From an uncultured Clostridia bacterium (lineage in GTDB: Bacteria; Bacillota; Clostridia; Oscillospirales; Oscillospiraceae): 18,688 nt of DNA. Positions 6,196 to 13,033 of this stretch are shown one piece after another (the first letter of the stretch is position 1; each line of letters begins with the position of its first letter). The DNA lies in the NCBI GenBank assembly GCA_947167725.1, contig CAMVJF010000010.1, positions 1 through 18,688 of the forward strand. Direction: 5' to 3'. Below the pieces are notes generated by a model, which was not told the origin of the DNA, made no database searches, and saw only the letters and a list, made by a program, of their open reading frames with translations. The position numbers and the translations under genes are program-made.

Positions 6196-7053
6196 ATGAA
6201 CATGGAGCCTTTTACAGCGGCAATGGAATTGATGCCGCGCAGATATGCCGGGAAGATGGAGCGATTTGCCACCCTTCATCCGGAGGAGATCAGGCTGCGG
6301 ATCGGACGAGCTCCGGCGTTGTATTACAGCGGCGCGGAGCATCCGCTGGACGCGGAAACGGTGGAGGGAAAGGATATCGTTTGCATCCTGGAGCGTGCGA
6401 CCGGGGCGTCGCTGTATCATGCGGCCGATTCCATGCGCAGGGGCTATTACTGCGTCGGCTCGCTCCGGCTCGGCGTCTGCGGGCAAGCGAGCATGCAGGA
6501 GCGGGGGACAGGCTTCTCGTCCTATTCGTCCCTATGCATCCGAATCTCTCGGGAGATCCGCGGTGTCTGCAGAGCGCTCAGCGGGCAGATCTGCGCGGAG
6601 ACATTCGTCAACACACTGATCATTTCGCCGCCCGGCGGCGGCAAAACGACGGCGCTCCGAGATCTGATCCGAACGCTTGCCGACAGGGGGACTCGCGTCG
6701 GGGTGATCGACGAGCGGGGCGAGCTTTCCCTTCACTATTACGATCTCGGCCGCTGCAGCGACGTGATCAGCGGAACGGACAAGCTTGCCGGGGCGATCCT
6801 CCTCCTTCGCTCCATGACGCCGGAGATCATCGCCGCCGACGAGATAAGCACGCAGAGCGATATCGACGCCATGTTCGAGATCAACGGCTGCGGCACAGGG
6901 ATCCTCGCGACCGCGCACGCGCGCGATCTGAGCGATCTGCAGTGCCGCGAGGGTTATCGTGCGCTGCTGGAGTGCGGCGTTTTTCGCCGTGTGCTTGTGA
7001 TACGCTGCGCGCGCGGCGTGCGAAGCTATGAACTGAAGGAATTGCTGTTATGA
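6196..7053 (+). CDS. spoIIIAA: Stage III sporulation protein AA (engulfment channel ATPase)
   Basis: SpoIIIAA is the cytoplasmic secretion-type ATPase thought to power the SpoIIIA-SpoIIQ channel between mother cell and forespore. The product has 285 residues, near the usual 300 or so. It shows a Walker A loop PPGGGKTT (145-152), VIDERGEL (170-177), a Walker B-like EIIAADEI (210-217) and the histidine block LATAHA (237-242). Two starts are possible. ATG 6196 is the outermost and is annotated here. ATG 6202 is better spaced (9 bases) from GGAAG at 6188-6192 and equally compatible with the family. The gene opens the operon just downstream of a sigma-E-like promoter, and its TGA overlaps the ATG of spoIIIAB by 4 bases. 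Confidence 0.95.
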   Translation: MNMEPFTAAMELMPRRYAGKMERFATLHPEEIRLRIGRAPALYYSGAEHPLDAETVEGKDIVCILERATGASLYHAADSMRRGYYCVGSLRLGVCGQASMQERGTGFSSYSSLCIRISREIRGVCRALSGQICAETFVNTLIISPPGGGKTTALRDLIRTLADRGTRVGVIDERGELSLHYYDLGRCSDVISGTDKLAGAILLLRSMTPEIIAADEISTQSDIDAMFEINGCGTGILATAHARDLSDLQCREGYRALLECGVFRRVLVIRCARGVRSYELKELLL

Positions 7054-7562
7054 AGATCGCGGGCGCAGGTCTTATCCTTATCTCTGCTTTACTCACTTCG
7101 CGGACGATCCTTTGCGAGGGAAAAGAGCGCTCAAGGGAGTATCGCGCTCTACAGAGTGCGCTGACGACGCTCCGTGCACTGCTCTCCGAGAAGCAAACGC
7201 CGCTCCCGCTTGCCTTTATGCTGACGGCAGATAAGTCGGAACAAGCGGCAACCGCGCATTTTTTCTCAGCCTTGAAGGAAAAAATGTCGAGTCTCGGAGA
7301 GGAGCGCTTTTCCGTGCTGTGGCAGGAGTCGGTCAGAGAGAATCTCGCGTTTCTGGGATCGGAGACCTGCACGCTTCTTGAGCCGCTCGGGGATCTGATA
7401 GGCGGGAGCGAGCTCGAGATGCAGTGTGAAGCATTGCGGAGGACGGCCGAGAGCTTTGCCGAGCTCGCGGCGGAGAACGACAAATGCTGTTCAGAACGGC
7501 GCCGAATGACTTTGGGCCTATCGTTCACGCTCGGCACATTTGTGATCATTTTGCTGATTTAG
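7050..7562 (+). CDS. spoIIIAB: Stage III sporulation protein AB
   Basis: SpoIIIAB is a membrane protein of the SpoIIIA complex that resembles the GspF platform of type II secretion and is needed for sigma-G activation. At 170 residues it is almost the B. subtilis length. Hydrophobic helices lie at the extreme N-terminus (about 2-20) and C-terminus (about 153-170), flanking a long helical soluble part. The family-typical start is visible, with a basic ERSREYRAL stretch (27-35) followed by LRALLSEKQTPLPLAF (41-56). Its ATG overlaps the stop of spoIIIAA in ATGA, so translation is probably coupled. The next gene follows after 8 bases. Confidence 0.93.
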   Translation: MKIAGAGLILISALLTSRTILCEGKERSREYRALQSALTTLRALLSEKQTPLPLAFMLTADKSEQAATAHFFSALKEKMSSLGEERFSVLWQESVRENLAFLGSETCTLLEPLGDLIGGSELEMQCEALRRTAESFAELAAENDKCCSERRRMTLGLSFTLGTFVIILLI

Positions 7563-7570
7563 GGGAAATA

Positions 7571-7765
7571 ATGGACGTTGAACTGATCTTCAAGGTTGCA
7601 GCGGTAGGGATCCTGGTCGCTGTGCTAAACATCCTTCTGCAGCGTTCAGGACGTGAGGAACAGGCACTGATGACGACCATCGCGGCGCTCGTCGTCGTGC
7701 TGATGATGCTGGTGCAAAAGATCAGCGATCTCTTTGCCATGATCAGAAGCCTGTTCGATTTGTGA
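7571..7765 (+). CDS. spoIIIAC: Stage III sporulation protein AC
   Basis: SpoIIIAC is a very small integral membrane subunit of the SpoIIIA channel. The 64-residue product, close to the usual 65-68, consists of two hydrophobic helices (about 4-22 and 32-60) joined by a polar QRSGREEQA turn (24-32), the expected arrangement. I start at ATG 7571, which has GGGG (7562-7565) 5 bases upstream overlapping the spoIIIAB stop. The frame also opens upstream inside spoIIIAB, but that would add 29 residues foreign to the family. Only one base separates its stop from spoIIIAD. Confidence 0.93.
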   Translation: MDVELIFKVAAVGILVAVLNILLQRSGREEQALMTTIAALVVVLMMLVQKISDLFAMIRSLFDL

Positions 7766-7766
7766 T

Positions 7767-8153
7767 ATGGAGATTTTGATGAAGACTGGCGGCTTGGCGC
7801 TCATAAGCTGTTGTGCGGCCCTGCTCCTGAGGAAAACAAATCCGGAACTGTCCTTTGCCGTCAGCGCCGCGTCGGTTTGCGCGCTCCTGATTCTGACGCT
7901 GCCGCTTGCGAAAGCACTCAATGAGATGCGCGATACGATGCGTCAGCTTTACGGAATGGAGGACGCTTACGTTGTCCCGGTTCTGAAATGCTGCGCGGCA
8001 TCGCTGCTCGCACGCACGGCCGCGGACCTCTGCCGGGAAGCCTCTCAGTCAGCCGCGGCGTCCACCGTTGAATTGATGGGGGTGCTTTGTGCGCTCTCCT
8101 GTGCGATGCCGCTGATCCGCAGCATGCTGAAAACGATCGGAGAACTGCTGTGA
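7767..8153 (+). CDS. spoIIIAD: Stage III sporulation protein AD
   Basis: SpoIIIAD is a small polytopic membrane subunit paired with SpoIIIAC in the channel complex. The 128-residue product (about 133 in B. subtilis) has hydrophobic helices near 5-22, 28-48, 71-86 and 100-125. KTGGLALISCCAALLLRKTNPELS at the N-terminus corresponds to the family's opening helix. ATG 7767 keeps that helix intact and relies on coupling to the spoIIIAC stop one base upstream. ATG 7779 has a better-spaced GGAG (7769-7772) and is an alternative that shortens the protein by 4 residues. Its end overlaps the GTG start of spoIIIAE in GTGA. Confidence 0.9.
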   Translation: MEILMKTGGLALISCCAALLLRKTNPELSFAVSAASVCALLILTLPLAKALNEMRDTMRQLYGMEDAYVVPVLKCCAASLLARTAADLCREASQSAAASTVELMGVLCALSCAMPLIRSMLKTIGELL

Positions 8154-9229
8154 AAAAGCTGCTGTTGATGATGGCTATTTCTATTATGCTCACGACTTCC
8201 GTCTACGCCTCGTCCGATCAGTTTGATCTTTCGCAAGTCGAGGACGGTCTTGACGAGGATGCACGGGAGATCAGCGGCGAGCTTGTAACGGGCGGCAGCT
8301 ATGATCTGGGAGGCGCGCTGGGACGACTTGTAAACAAGGCAAAGACTGAGGCAGCGGCGTATCTGCGCCATGAGGGGAAAGAAATGACGCGCGTTGCCGC
8401 GATCGCGATCCTATGTACAGTATCGGAGGCGCTTTGTCCCGAACCGCGCGTCCGCGAATTACTCTCGATCGCCGCCTGTGCCGCCGTCGTCGTCATGGTC
8501 ACGGGAAGCGTCGACTCTCTTACCGGAGAGATGAATACGGCGATCGATCGTATCTGTACATATGCCAGAGCAGCTCTTCCAACTGTATATACCGCCTGTG
8601 CCATGAGCGGAGCGGTAGTCTCCGCCGGCGCCAGATATGCCTCGGTCTTATTGTGCCTGAATATCATAACAGAACTGACCTGTCGGCTTACGCTGCCGCT
8701 CATCTATGCCTATCTTGCGCTCTCCATCAGTCGGAGCATCTATCCGAATGCGATGCTCTCGTCGGCGGTCTCCGTTGCCAAATGGCTTGCCGTCAGTGTT
8801 ATGACGGCGTTGATGATGGCTCTGAGCGCATATATCACGCTGACGGGAGCCTTGAGCAGTGCGACGGACGCGATGGCCGTTAAGGGAACAAAGACCGTGA
8901 TCGCAAGCCTGCTCCCGGTCGTGGGCGGGATCCTGTCAGATGCCGCTTCAGTCGTGCTGGCAAGCGCAGATGTGATCAAAAGCTCTGTGGGCGTTTTCGC
9001 GCTGGTCGGAATCTGCGCGCTCAGCCTGTCTCCCTTTCTCGCGATCGGCGTAAAGATGCTGTTGTTCCGTTTGTGTGCGGCGATCGCCTCCGCGGTGGAG
9101 GGGAAACATCTTTCCGCTCTGCTGGGTGATTTTGCTTCGGCCCTCGGCATGATGCTCGGCGTTCTCGGAAGCATTACGATCGTCCTGTTCATTTCGTTTA
9201 TGGCGGCTATCAGGACGGTGTGCACATGA
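8150..9229 (+). CDS. spoIIIAE: Stage III sporulation protein AE
   Basis: SpoIIIAE is the large multi-pass membrane protein of the SpoIIIA complex, required for forespore gene expression after engulfment. The 359-residue product (about 399 in B. subtilis) begins with a signal peptide, MKKLLLMMAISIML then SVYA/SSDQ (likely cleavage near residue 21). A short polar segment follows, then seven or more hydrophobic helices between about 75 and 358. I chose GTG 8150, which overlaps the spoIIIAD stop by 4 bases and gives a clean signal peptide. The frame stays open upstream to 8087, but those residues lie inside spoIIIAD and would bury the signal sequence. The stop overlaps the spoIIIAF start by 4 bases. 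Confidence 0.93.
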   Translation: MKKLLLMMAISIMLTTSVYASSDQFDLSQVEDGLDEDAREISGELVTGGSYDLGGALGRLVNKAKTEAAAYLRHEGKEMTRVAAIAILCTVSEALCPEPRVRELLSIAACAAVVVMVTGSVDSLTGEMNTAIDRICTYARAALPTVYTACAMSGAVVSAGARYASVLLCLNIITELTCRLTLPLIYAYLALSISRSIYPNAMLSSAVSVAKWLAVSVMTALMMALSAYITLTGALSSATDAMAVKGTKTVIASLLPVVGGILSDAASVVLASADVIKSSVGVFALVGICALSLSPFLAIGVKMLLFRLCAAIASAVEGKHLSALLGDFASALGMMLGVLGSITIVLFISFMAAIRTVCT

Positions 9230-9717
9230 ATGCGGTGACGCTGAGGGGTATCTGCGTCACATCGGTGCTCTTTGCGTTGGTACTATGCCTTTTGCCGGAA
9301 GGCAGAGAAAAGCAGATAGCCTCTCTTTGTGCAACGGCGGCGCTAGTATTGATGTTCCTCGGTCTTGTGCGGCAGAACGATTGGGGCGACTATGCGCTCT
9401 CGCTTTCCGAAGCGAGCGCGGCCGCAGACGCTGTTTCTCTGGACGCGGATGCGAAAAGCAAGGCTCTCAACCGCTTTGTCATAGAGCAGAAGTGCGAGGA
9501 ATATATTTGGGACAAAGCCGCTGATCTTTCGTTACCGCTTAAAGACGTTGAGATCCACGTCCAATGGCGTGATGAGGGCGTATGGACGCCGGAGAGCGTG
9601 CGGATAACCGCGACGGAATACAGTCAGAAGCTGGAAAGGCTTTCCGGACTGATTGAGGCGCAGCTCGGGATCCCGTTGTCCCGTCAGGAGTTGGAAATTG
9701 AAAACGATAGTGGCTAA
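9226..9717 (+). CDS. spoIIIAF: Stage III sporulation protein AF
   Basis: SpoIIIAF has two N-terminal membrane helices and a soluble domain in the space between the two membranes, with a ring-building fold. The 163-residue product is shorter than the 206 of B. subtilis. It has helices near 8-25 and 30-47, then a soluble part ending in LERLSGLIEAQLGIPLSRQELEI (137-159), which suits the C-terminal ring-building region. ATG 9226 is used because it forms an ATGA overlap with the spoIIIAE stop; GTG 9220, two codons upstream, is possible. The last 20 bases are shared with the likely TTG start region of spoIIIAG. Confidence 0.9.
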   Translation: MNAVTLRGICVTSVLFALVLCLLPEGREKQIASLCATAALVLMFLGLVRQNDWGDYALSLSEASAAADAVSLDADAKSKALNRFVIEQKCEEYIWDKAADLSLPLKDVEIHVQWRDEGVWTPESVRITATEYSQKLERLSGLIEAQLGIPLSRQELEIENDSG

Positions 9718-10003
9718 ACTGAATAAGCTGAAGTATCCGTTGATTATCCTGTTATTCGGGATCATGCTGATGCTGTTTCCTTCCGCGTCGAAAGCAGCTC
9801 CAGCCGCTGGCCGGCCGGAGCTCGGTGAGCTCCTGTCTCTGGCACAGGGAGTGGGAGACGCGCGCGTGCTGATCTCGGACGAGGGCGTGATCGTGGTCTG
9901 TGACGGCGCGGATAACGCCGAGGTGCGATGGAAGGTCATGGAGGCCGTGAGATCCTATACCGGCTTGAGCTCGGATAAGATCTGCATATTGAAGAGCAAG
10001 TAA
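9698..10003 (+). CDS. spoIIIAG: Stage III sporulation protein AG, very short form
   Basis: SpoIIIAG forms the large ring of the mother-cell half of the feeding channel. This one has only 101 residues against about 229 in B. subtilis. A membrane helix (14-29) is followed by a short linker and a compact ring-building motif. GVGDARVLIS (51-60) runs straight into EGVIVVCDGAD (62-72) and then the helix AEVRWKVMEAVRSYTGL (74-90). In the usual protein those two strands are separated by a long insertion that forms the beta-barrel; here only one or two residues lie between them. TTG 9698 is chosen because AGGAG (9686-9690) is 7 bases upstream; an ATG at 9653 lies deeper in spoIIIAF with no site, and GTG 9710 is a weaker choice. 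A tandem TAATAA ends the gene. Confidence 0.88.
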   Translation: MKTIVAKLNKLKYPLIILLFGIMLMLFPSASKAAPAAGRPELGELLSLAQGVGDARVLISDEGVIVVCDGADNAEVRWKVMEAVRSYTGLSSDKICILKSK

Positions 10004-10021
10004 TAAGGAGGAGAGGATTGG

Positions 10022-10552
10022 ATGAAGAACAGGAAAAGGAACATTGCACTTCTGGCGGTCCTGCTATGCGTCAGCGCGGCAGTTTTGCTCAACTGGTCGT
10101 ACAACAATCGCTGGGGGAAGGCGGACAGCCGCATGGTAGCGGCGGTAGACGAACAGCTTGCCGAAGCCAATGCGTTAAGCGCGAAGGGGATCAATTCCGG
10201 ATACTTTGCCGAAGCAAGACTCACACGGCAAGTTTCGAGAGACGAGGCGCTGCAGCTGCTGCAGTCCGCAGCATCCGCGGACGCGGCCTCACAGGAGACG
10301 ATCGACAGCGCGATGAACGCGATTGCGGCGATGGCGACCTGCTCCATGCAGGAGACCCAGATCGAGAACCTCCTGCTGGCAAAAAACTTTGCCGACTGTG
10401 TTGTCTACATCGGAAACAACGCCGTTACGGTAGCGGTGCCCGCGCCGATCGACGGACTGTCACAGGAGGCGGTCGCTCAGATCACGGACGTGATCTGCAG
10501 CGAAACGGAATACGATGCGAGCCAGTTGAATATCATTGAGGTCAAGGCATGA
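10022..10552 (+). CDS. spoIIIAH: Stage III sporulation protein AH
   Basis: SpoIIIAH is the mother-cell membrane protein whose extracellular domain binds SpoIIQ on the forespore side, joining the two halves of the channel. The 176-residue product (218 in B. subtilis) has an N-terminal basic stretch and a membrane helix (about 8-24), followed by a polar helical linker containing YFAEARLTRQVSRDEAL (60-76). A C-terminal ring-building domain follows, with NFADCVVYIGNNAVTVAVP (122-140) and LSQEAVAQITDVI (146-158). AAGGAGG sits 10 bases before ATG 10022, an ideal site with slightly long spacing. It is the last gene of the operon; a terminator hairpin begins 6 bases after its stop. Confidence 0.94.
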   Translation: MKNRKRNIALLAVLLCVSAAVLLNWSYNNRWGKADSRMVAAVDEQLAEANALSAKGINSGYFAEARLTRQVSRDEALQLLQSAASADAASQETIDSAMNAIAAMATCSMQETQIENLLLAKNFADCVVYIGNNAVTVAVPAPIDGLSQEAVAQITDVICSETEYDASQLNIIEVKA

Positions 10553-10557
10553 TCATG

Positions 10558-10583
10558 AAAGCCCGGAGCATTCCGGGCTTTTT
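10558..10583 (+). terminator. Intrinsic terminator ending the spoIIIA operon
   Basis: AAAGCCCGGA (10558-10567) and TCCGGGCTTT (10572-10581) form a perfect 10 bp stem with loop GCAT and a run of five T (10579-10583). It separates spoIIIA from asp23, so the downstream genes need their own promoter. Confidence 0.88.
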
Positions 10584-10590
10584 GCTGTTT

Positions 10591-10619
10591 GAATATGAAA
10601 AATGAGTTTTTCATACAAT
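10591..10619 (+). promoter_or_regulatory. Sigma-E-like promoter upstream of asp23, overlapping a 9 bp inverted repeat
   Basis: GAATATG (10591-10597), 14 bases and CATACAAT (10612-10619) match the sigma-E consensus at 6 of 7 and 8 of 8 positions. The same stretch contains TATGAAAAA (10594-10602) and TTTTTCATA (10607-10615), a perfect 9 bp inverted repeat with a 4-base centre. A vegetative reading, TTGAAT (10589-10594) with TACAAT (10614-10619), needs a 19-base spacer and is less convincing. It would drive asp23 about 100 bases downstream. Function is inferred from sequence match alone. Confidence 0.45.
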
Positions 10620-10653
10620 ATTCATTTTTTGCAGGATTGCTCTTTCTTTTTCT

Positions 10654-10671
10654 TACCATGCGTGGTAAAAT
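10654..10671 (+). promoter_or_regulatory. Extended -10 promoter for asp23 with overlapping palindrome
   Basis: TGGTAAAAT (10663-10671) is an extended -10 element with a weak -35 region (10643-10648, TTTCTT). Transcription would start near 10678, about 48 bases before the asp23 start. TACCA-TGCG-TGGTA (10654-10667) is an inverted repeat overlapping the -10, where a bound regulator would block polymerase. This is the most likely growth-phase promoter of the asp23-to-recN run. Confidence 0.45.
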
Positions 10672-10725
10672 ACAATATCAAAAACAATACACATAAGATG
10701 TGCTTTTACAGGAGGAATTGAAGCC

Positions 10726-11088
10726 ATGGCTGAAAACAGTATCATCTGCCAGGAGGATAGAGGCAATATCCATATCTCCGAGGATGTGATTGTTACCCTC
10801 GTGAAGGGTGCCGTCGCCGAGGTGGAGGGCTTTGCCGGCCTGTCCAACGCCGCAGGAGCCGAGCTGGCGGAGCTGATCGGGATCAAGACCGTAAGCAAAG
10901 GCGTCAAGGTCGCTTTTGAGGATGAGACCATTATCATCGACGTGATCATCAACGTCAGTTACGGCAGCAGCATCGTCTCCGTCGCAAGAGAGGTTCAGGA
11001 GAAGCTGCTCAGTACCGTGCAGTCCGTGACCGGCATTGAAAAGGCGAAGGTCAACGTTCACGTTGCGGGCATTTCGTTTGAAAAATAA
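10726..11088 (+). CDS. Asp23/Gls24 family envelope stress response protein
   Basis: The 120-residue product is a typical Asp23 (DUF322) protein of the YqhY type commonly encoded before nusB in Firmicutes. The family outline is visible: GNIHISEDVIVTLVKGAVAEVEG at 13-35, then a hydrophobic beta region KGVKVAFEDETIIIDVIINVSYG (58-80), a helix IVSVAREVQEKLLSTVQSVTG (83-103) and the ending KAKVNVHVAGI. Staphylococcal Asp23 is membrane-associated and linked to cell-wall stress. YqhY in B. subtilis is linked to control of acetyl-CoA carboxylase and sits beside accB-accC, which are missing here. AGGAGG (10710-10715) lies 10 bases before ATG 10726. nusB follows after 21 bases. Confidence 0.92.
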   Translation: MAENSIICQEDRGNIHISEDVIVTLVKGAVAEVEGFAGLSNAAGAELAELIGIKTVSKGVKVAFEDETIIIDVIINVSYGSSIVSVAREVQEKLLSTVQSVTGIEKAKVNVHVAGISFEK

Positions 11089-11109
11089 AGCATTTCGGGA
11101 GAAACGGAC

Positions 11110-11592
11110 ATGACAAGAAAAAATGCGCGGGAGATCGCCGTTGAGCTCTGCTTTGCCGCCGCCGCGAACGATACGGAAATCGGCGGACTGCTGGATTCTT
11201 TCTTCGAAGATGAGCACTATCATACACTCGCGGCCGAGAACGAAATCTACGCGGAAAAGCCGGATGCGCGTCAGATGGCCTATATCCGCAGCCTCGCGAG
11301 CATGAGCGCGGAAAAAGCGGAGGAGCTGGACGGCTATATCGAACACTATGCCCGCGGCTGGAAGGTCGGACGTATCTCGCGTACGGCCAGAGCTGTCCTG
11401 CGCATCGCGCTCTGCGAGATCCTTTATATGGAAGAGATCCCCGCCGCCGTTGCAATCAACGAAGCCGTCGAACTGGATAAGAAATATGACGACGCCGAGA
11501 CGGTGGCTTTCGTCAACGGCGTCCTTGGCGGCTTTGTGCGCGCGGAACTGCCGGCGCAGACGGACGAGGGCGCTCCGCAGACGGAAAAATGA
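11110..11592 (+). CDS. nusB: Transcription antitermination factor NusB
   Basis: NusB binds boxA RNA with ribosomal protein S10 and supports antitermination in rRNA operons. The 160-residue, all-helical product shows the N-terminal TRKNAREIAVELCFA (2-16), the central W-x-x-x-RIS-x-x-ARAVLRIALCEILY block (84-106), IPAAVAINEAVELDKKY (110-126) and FVNGVLGGF (134-142), which are family hallmarks. The last 18 residues are a polar tail beyond the normal fold. GGGAGA precedes ATG 11110 by about 8 bases. Its stop overlaps the xseA start in ATGA. folD, which lies between nusB and xseA in B. subtilis, is absent. Confidence 0.94.
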   Translation: MTRKNAREIAVELCFAAAANDTEIGGLLDSFFEDEHYHTLAAENEIYAEKPDARQMAYIRSLASMSAEKAEELDGYIEHYARGWKVGRISRTARAVLRIALCEILYMEEIPAAVAINEAVELDKKYDDAETVAFVNGVLGGFVRAELPAQTDEGAPQTEK

Positions 11593-12800
11593 ACGAAAAC
11601 AGAGTCTACTCCGTCAGCGAGCTGAACGGCTTCGTCAAGGAGCTCTTTGACGCGACACCGATGTTCTCGCAGCTTTCCGTCCGCGGGGAGCTCTCCAATT
11701 ACAAAATCTATCCCTCCGGGCATCATTATTTTACACTCAAGGACAGCGAGAGCAGCATCCGATGCGTGATGTTCAAAAGCAGCGCGGTCAGGCTCCGCTT
11801 CCATCCGGAAAACGGCATGAGCGTGACGGTGTCCGGACGCTTGTCGGTCTATCCGCGTGACGGCGCTTATCAGTTCTATTGCAGCGCCATCATGCCGGAA
11901 GGGACTGGCGATCTGCAGCTTGCCTTTGAGCAACTGAAGAAAAAGCTCTCTGACGAGGGGCTGTTTGACGCCTCCCATAAGAAACCGCTCCCGCATTATC
12001 CGGACAGGATCGCGATCATCACCTCCTCGGCCGGGGCCGCGGTCCATGATATGATCCGCATCCTCGGCCGCCGCTGGCCTATGTCGAAGGTCATTTTGCT
12101 TCCTGTCCGTGTTCAGGGAGTCGAGGCGCCGCCGGAGATTGTCGGCGCAATACGCTACGCCAACCGCCACGCTTTGGCCGACCTCATTATCACAGGACGC
12201 GGCGGCGGCTCGATCGAGGACCTTTGGGCCTTTAACGACGAGCGCGTCGCGCGCGCGATTTATGAATCGGAGATCCCTGTGATTTCCGCCGTGGGGCACG
12301 AACCGGATGTCACGATCTCTGATTATGTGGCGGACGCGCGTGCCTCTACGCCGTCCAATGCGGCCGAGATTGCCGTGCCGGACAGATCCGAGGAGATGGA
12401 TATGTTATCCGGCTTTTCGATCCGCTCGTCGCAGGCAATGGACAAGCGACTGAAAAATCTTCGCACCGAACTCGATAATTACCGATCCCGGCGCGTTCTG
12501 CGCGATGCGTCCGCGCCGATCGACGATCGGAGGCAGGAGCTTGACTATTTGAGAGACAAGCTCGGTTCAGCCATGGAACGTGCTTTGGCCGAAAAGCGCC
12601 GCGCCCAGGTCCGCCTGGCCGCCTCTCTTGACGCGATGAGTCCGCTGCGCGTCCTGACACGCGGCTATTCGATCGCTTCGGATGAACATGGAAAGCTTGT
12701 CTGGAGCGTCAAAACGCTCAAATCAGGCGCGCCTCTGCGCCTTCGCCTTTCCGACGGCAGCGCTGACTGCCGGGTGGAAAGCATTGAGGAGGATCAATAA
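11589..12800 (+). CDS. xseA: Exodeoxyribonuclease VII large subunit
   Basis: XseA is the catalytic subunit of exonuclease VII, which degrades single-stranded DNA from both ends to short oligonucleotides. The 403-residue product has an OB-fold N-terminus (to about 105; VRGELSNYKIYPSGHHYF at 31-48). The catalytic region includes IAIITSSAGAAVHD (141-154), GRGGGSIEDLWAFNDE (203-218) and the strongly conserved SAVGHEPDVTISDYVADARA (233-252). A long coiled helical section from about 270 receives XseB, and the C-terminus carries LTRGYSI. Length is normal for a clostridial XseA. Its start overlaps nusB by 4 bases, and its TAA shares one base with the xseB ATG. Confidence 0.96.
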   Translation: MNENRVYSVSELNGFVKELFDATPMFSQLSVRGELSNYKIYPSGHHYFTLKDSESSIRCVMFKSSAVRLRFHPENGMSVTVSGRLSVYPRDGAYQFYCSAIMPEGTGDLQLAFEQLKKKLSDEGLFDASHKKPLPHYPDRIAIITSSAGAAVHDMIRILGRRWPMSKVILLPVRVQGVEAPPEIVGAIRYANRHALADLIITGRGGGSIEDLWAFNDERVARAIYESEIPVISAVGHEPDVTISDYVADARASTPSNAAEIAVPDRSEEMDMLSGFSIRSSQAMDKRLKNLRTELDNYRSRRVLRDASAPIDDRRQELDYLRDKLGSAMERALAEKRRAQVRLAASLDAMSPLRVLTRGYSIASDEHGKLVWSVKTLKSGAPLRLRLSDGSADCRVESIEEDQ

Positions 12801-13033
12801 TGAAAAAAGATTCGATTACTTACGAGCAGGCGATCTCACGTCTTTCTCAGATCGTGAACGATCTGGAAAAAGGGAATATGCCTCTTGCGGACTCTCTCAG
12901 CCTTTTTGAGGAAGGAACCTCGCTGATGAAGCGTTGCACCGAGCTGCTCGATGCGGCGGAGCAGAAGGTCGTCATGCTGAAAAAAGGCGCGGACGGCGAG
13001 CCTGTCGAGCTGCCTTTCGAGGAAGAAGCATGA
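12800..13033 (+). CDS. xseB: Exodeoxyribonuclease VII small subunit
   Basis: XseB is the small helical partner that wraps the coiled-coil stalk of XseA and is needed for exonuclease VII activity. The 77-residue product has the diagnostic core YEQAISRLSQIVNDLEKGNMPLADSLSLFEEG (8-39), which is nearly invariant in style across the family, then a second helix (about 45-63). GAGGAGGA (12786-12793) lies 6 bases before the ATG, giving its own strong ribosome-binding site inside xseA. The stop overlaps the ispA start in ATGA, so xseA, xseB and ispA form one translationally linked block. Confidence 0.95.
   Translation: MKKDSITYEQAISRLSQIVNDLEKGNMPLADSLSLFEEGTSLMKRCTELLDAAEQKVVMLKKGADGEPVELPFEEEA

Noticed and set aside
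6192..7031. Second plus-strand open frame inside spoIIIAA
   Set aside because: It is arginine-rich and out of frame with the Walker A and B motifs of SpoIIIAA, a typical high-GC shadow frame.
8087..8149. Longer SpoIIIAE starting at 8087
   Set aside because: The extra residues lie inside spoIIIAD and would place a polar stretch before the signal peptide; GTG 8150 in a GTGA overlap is far better.
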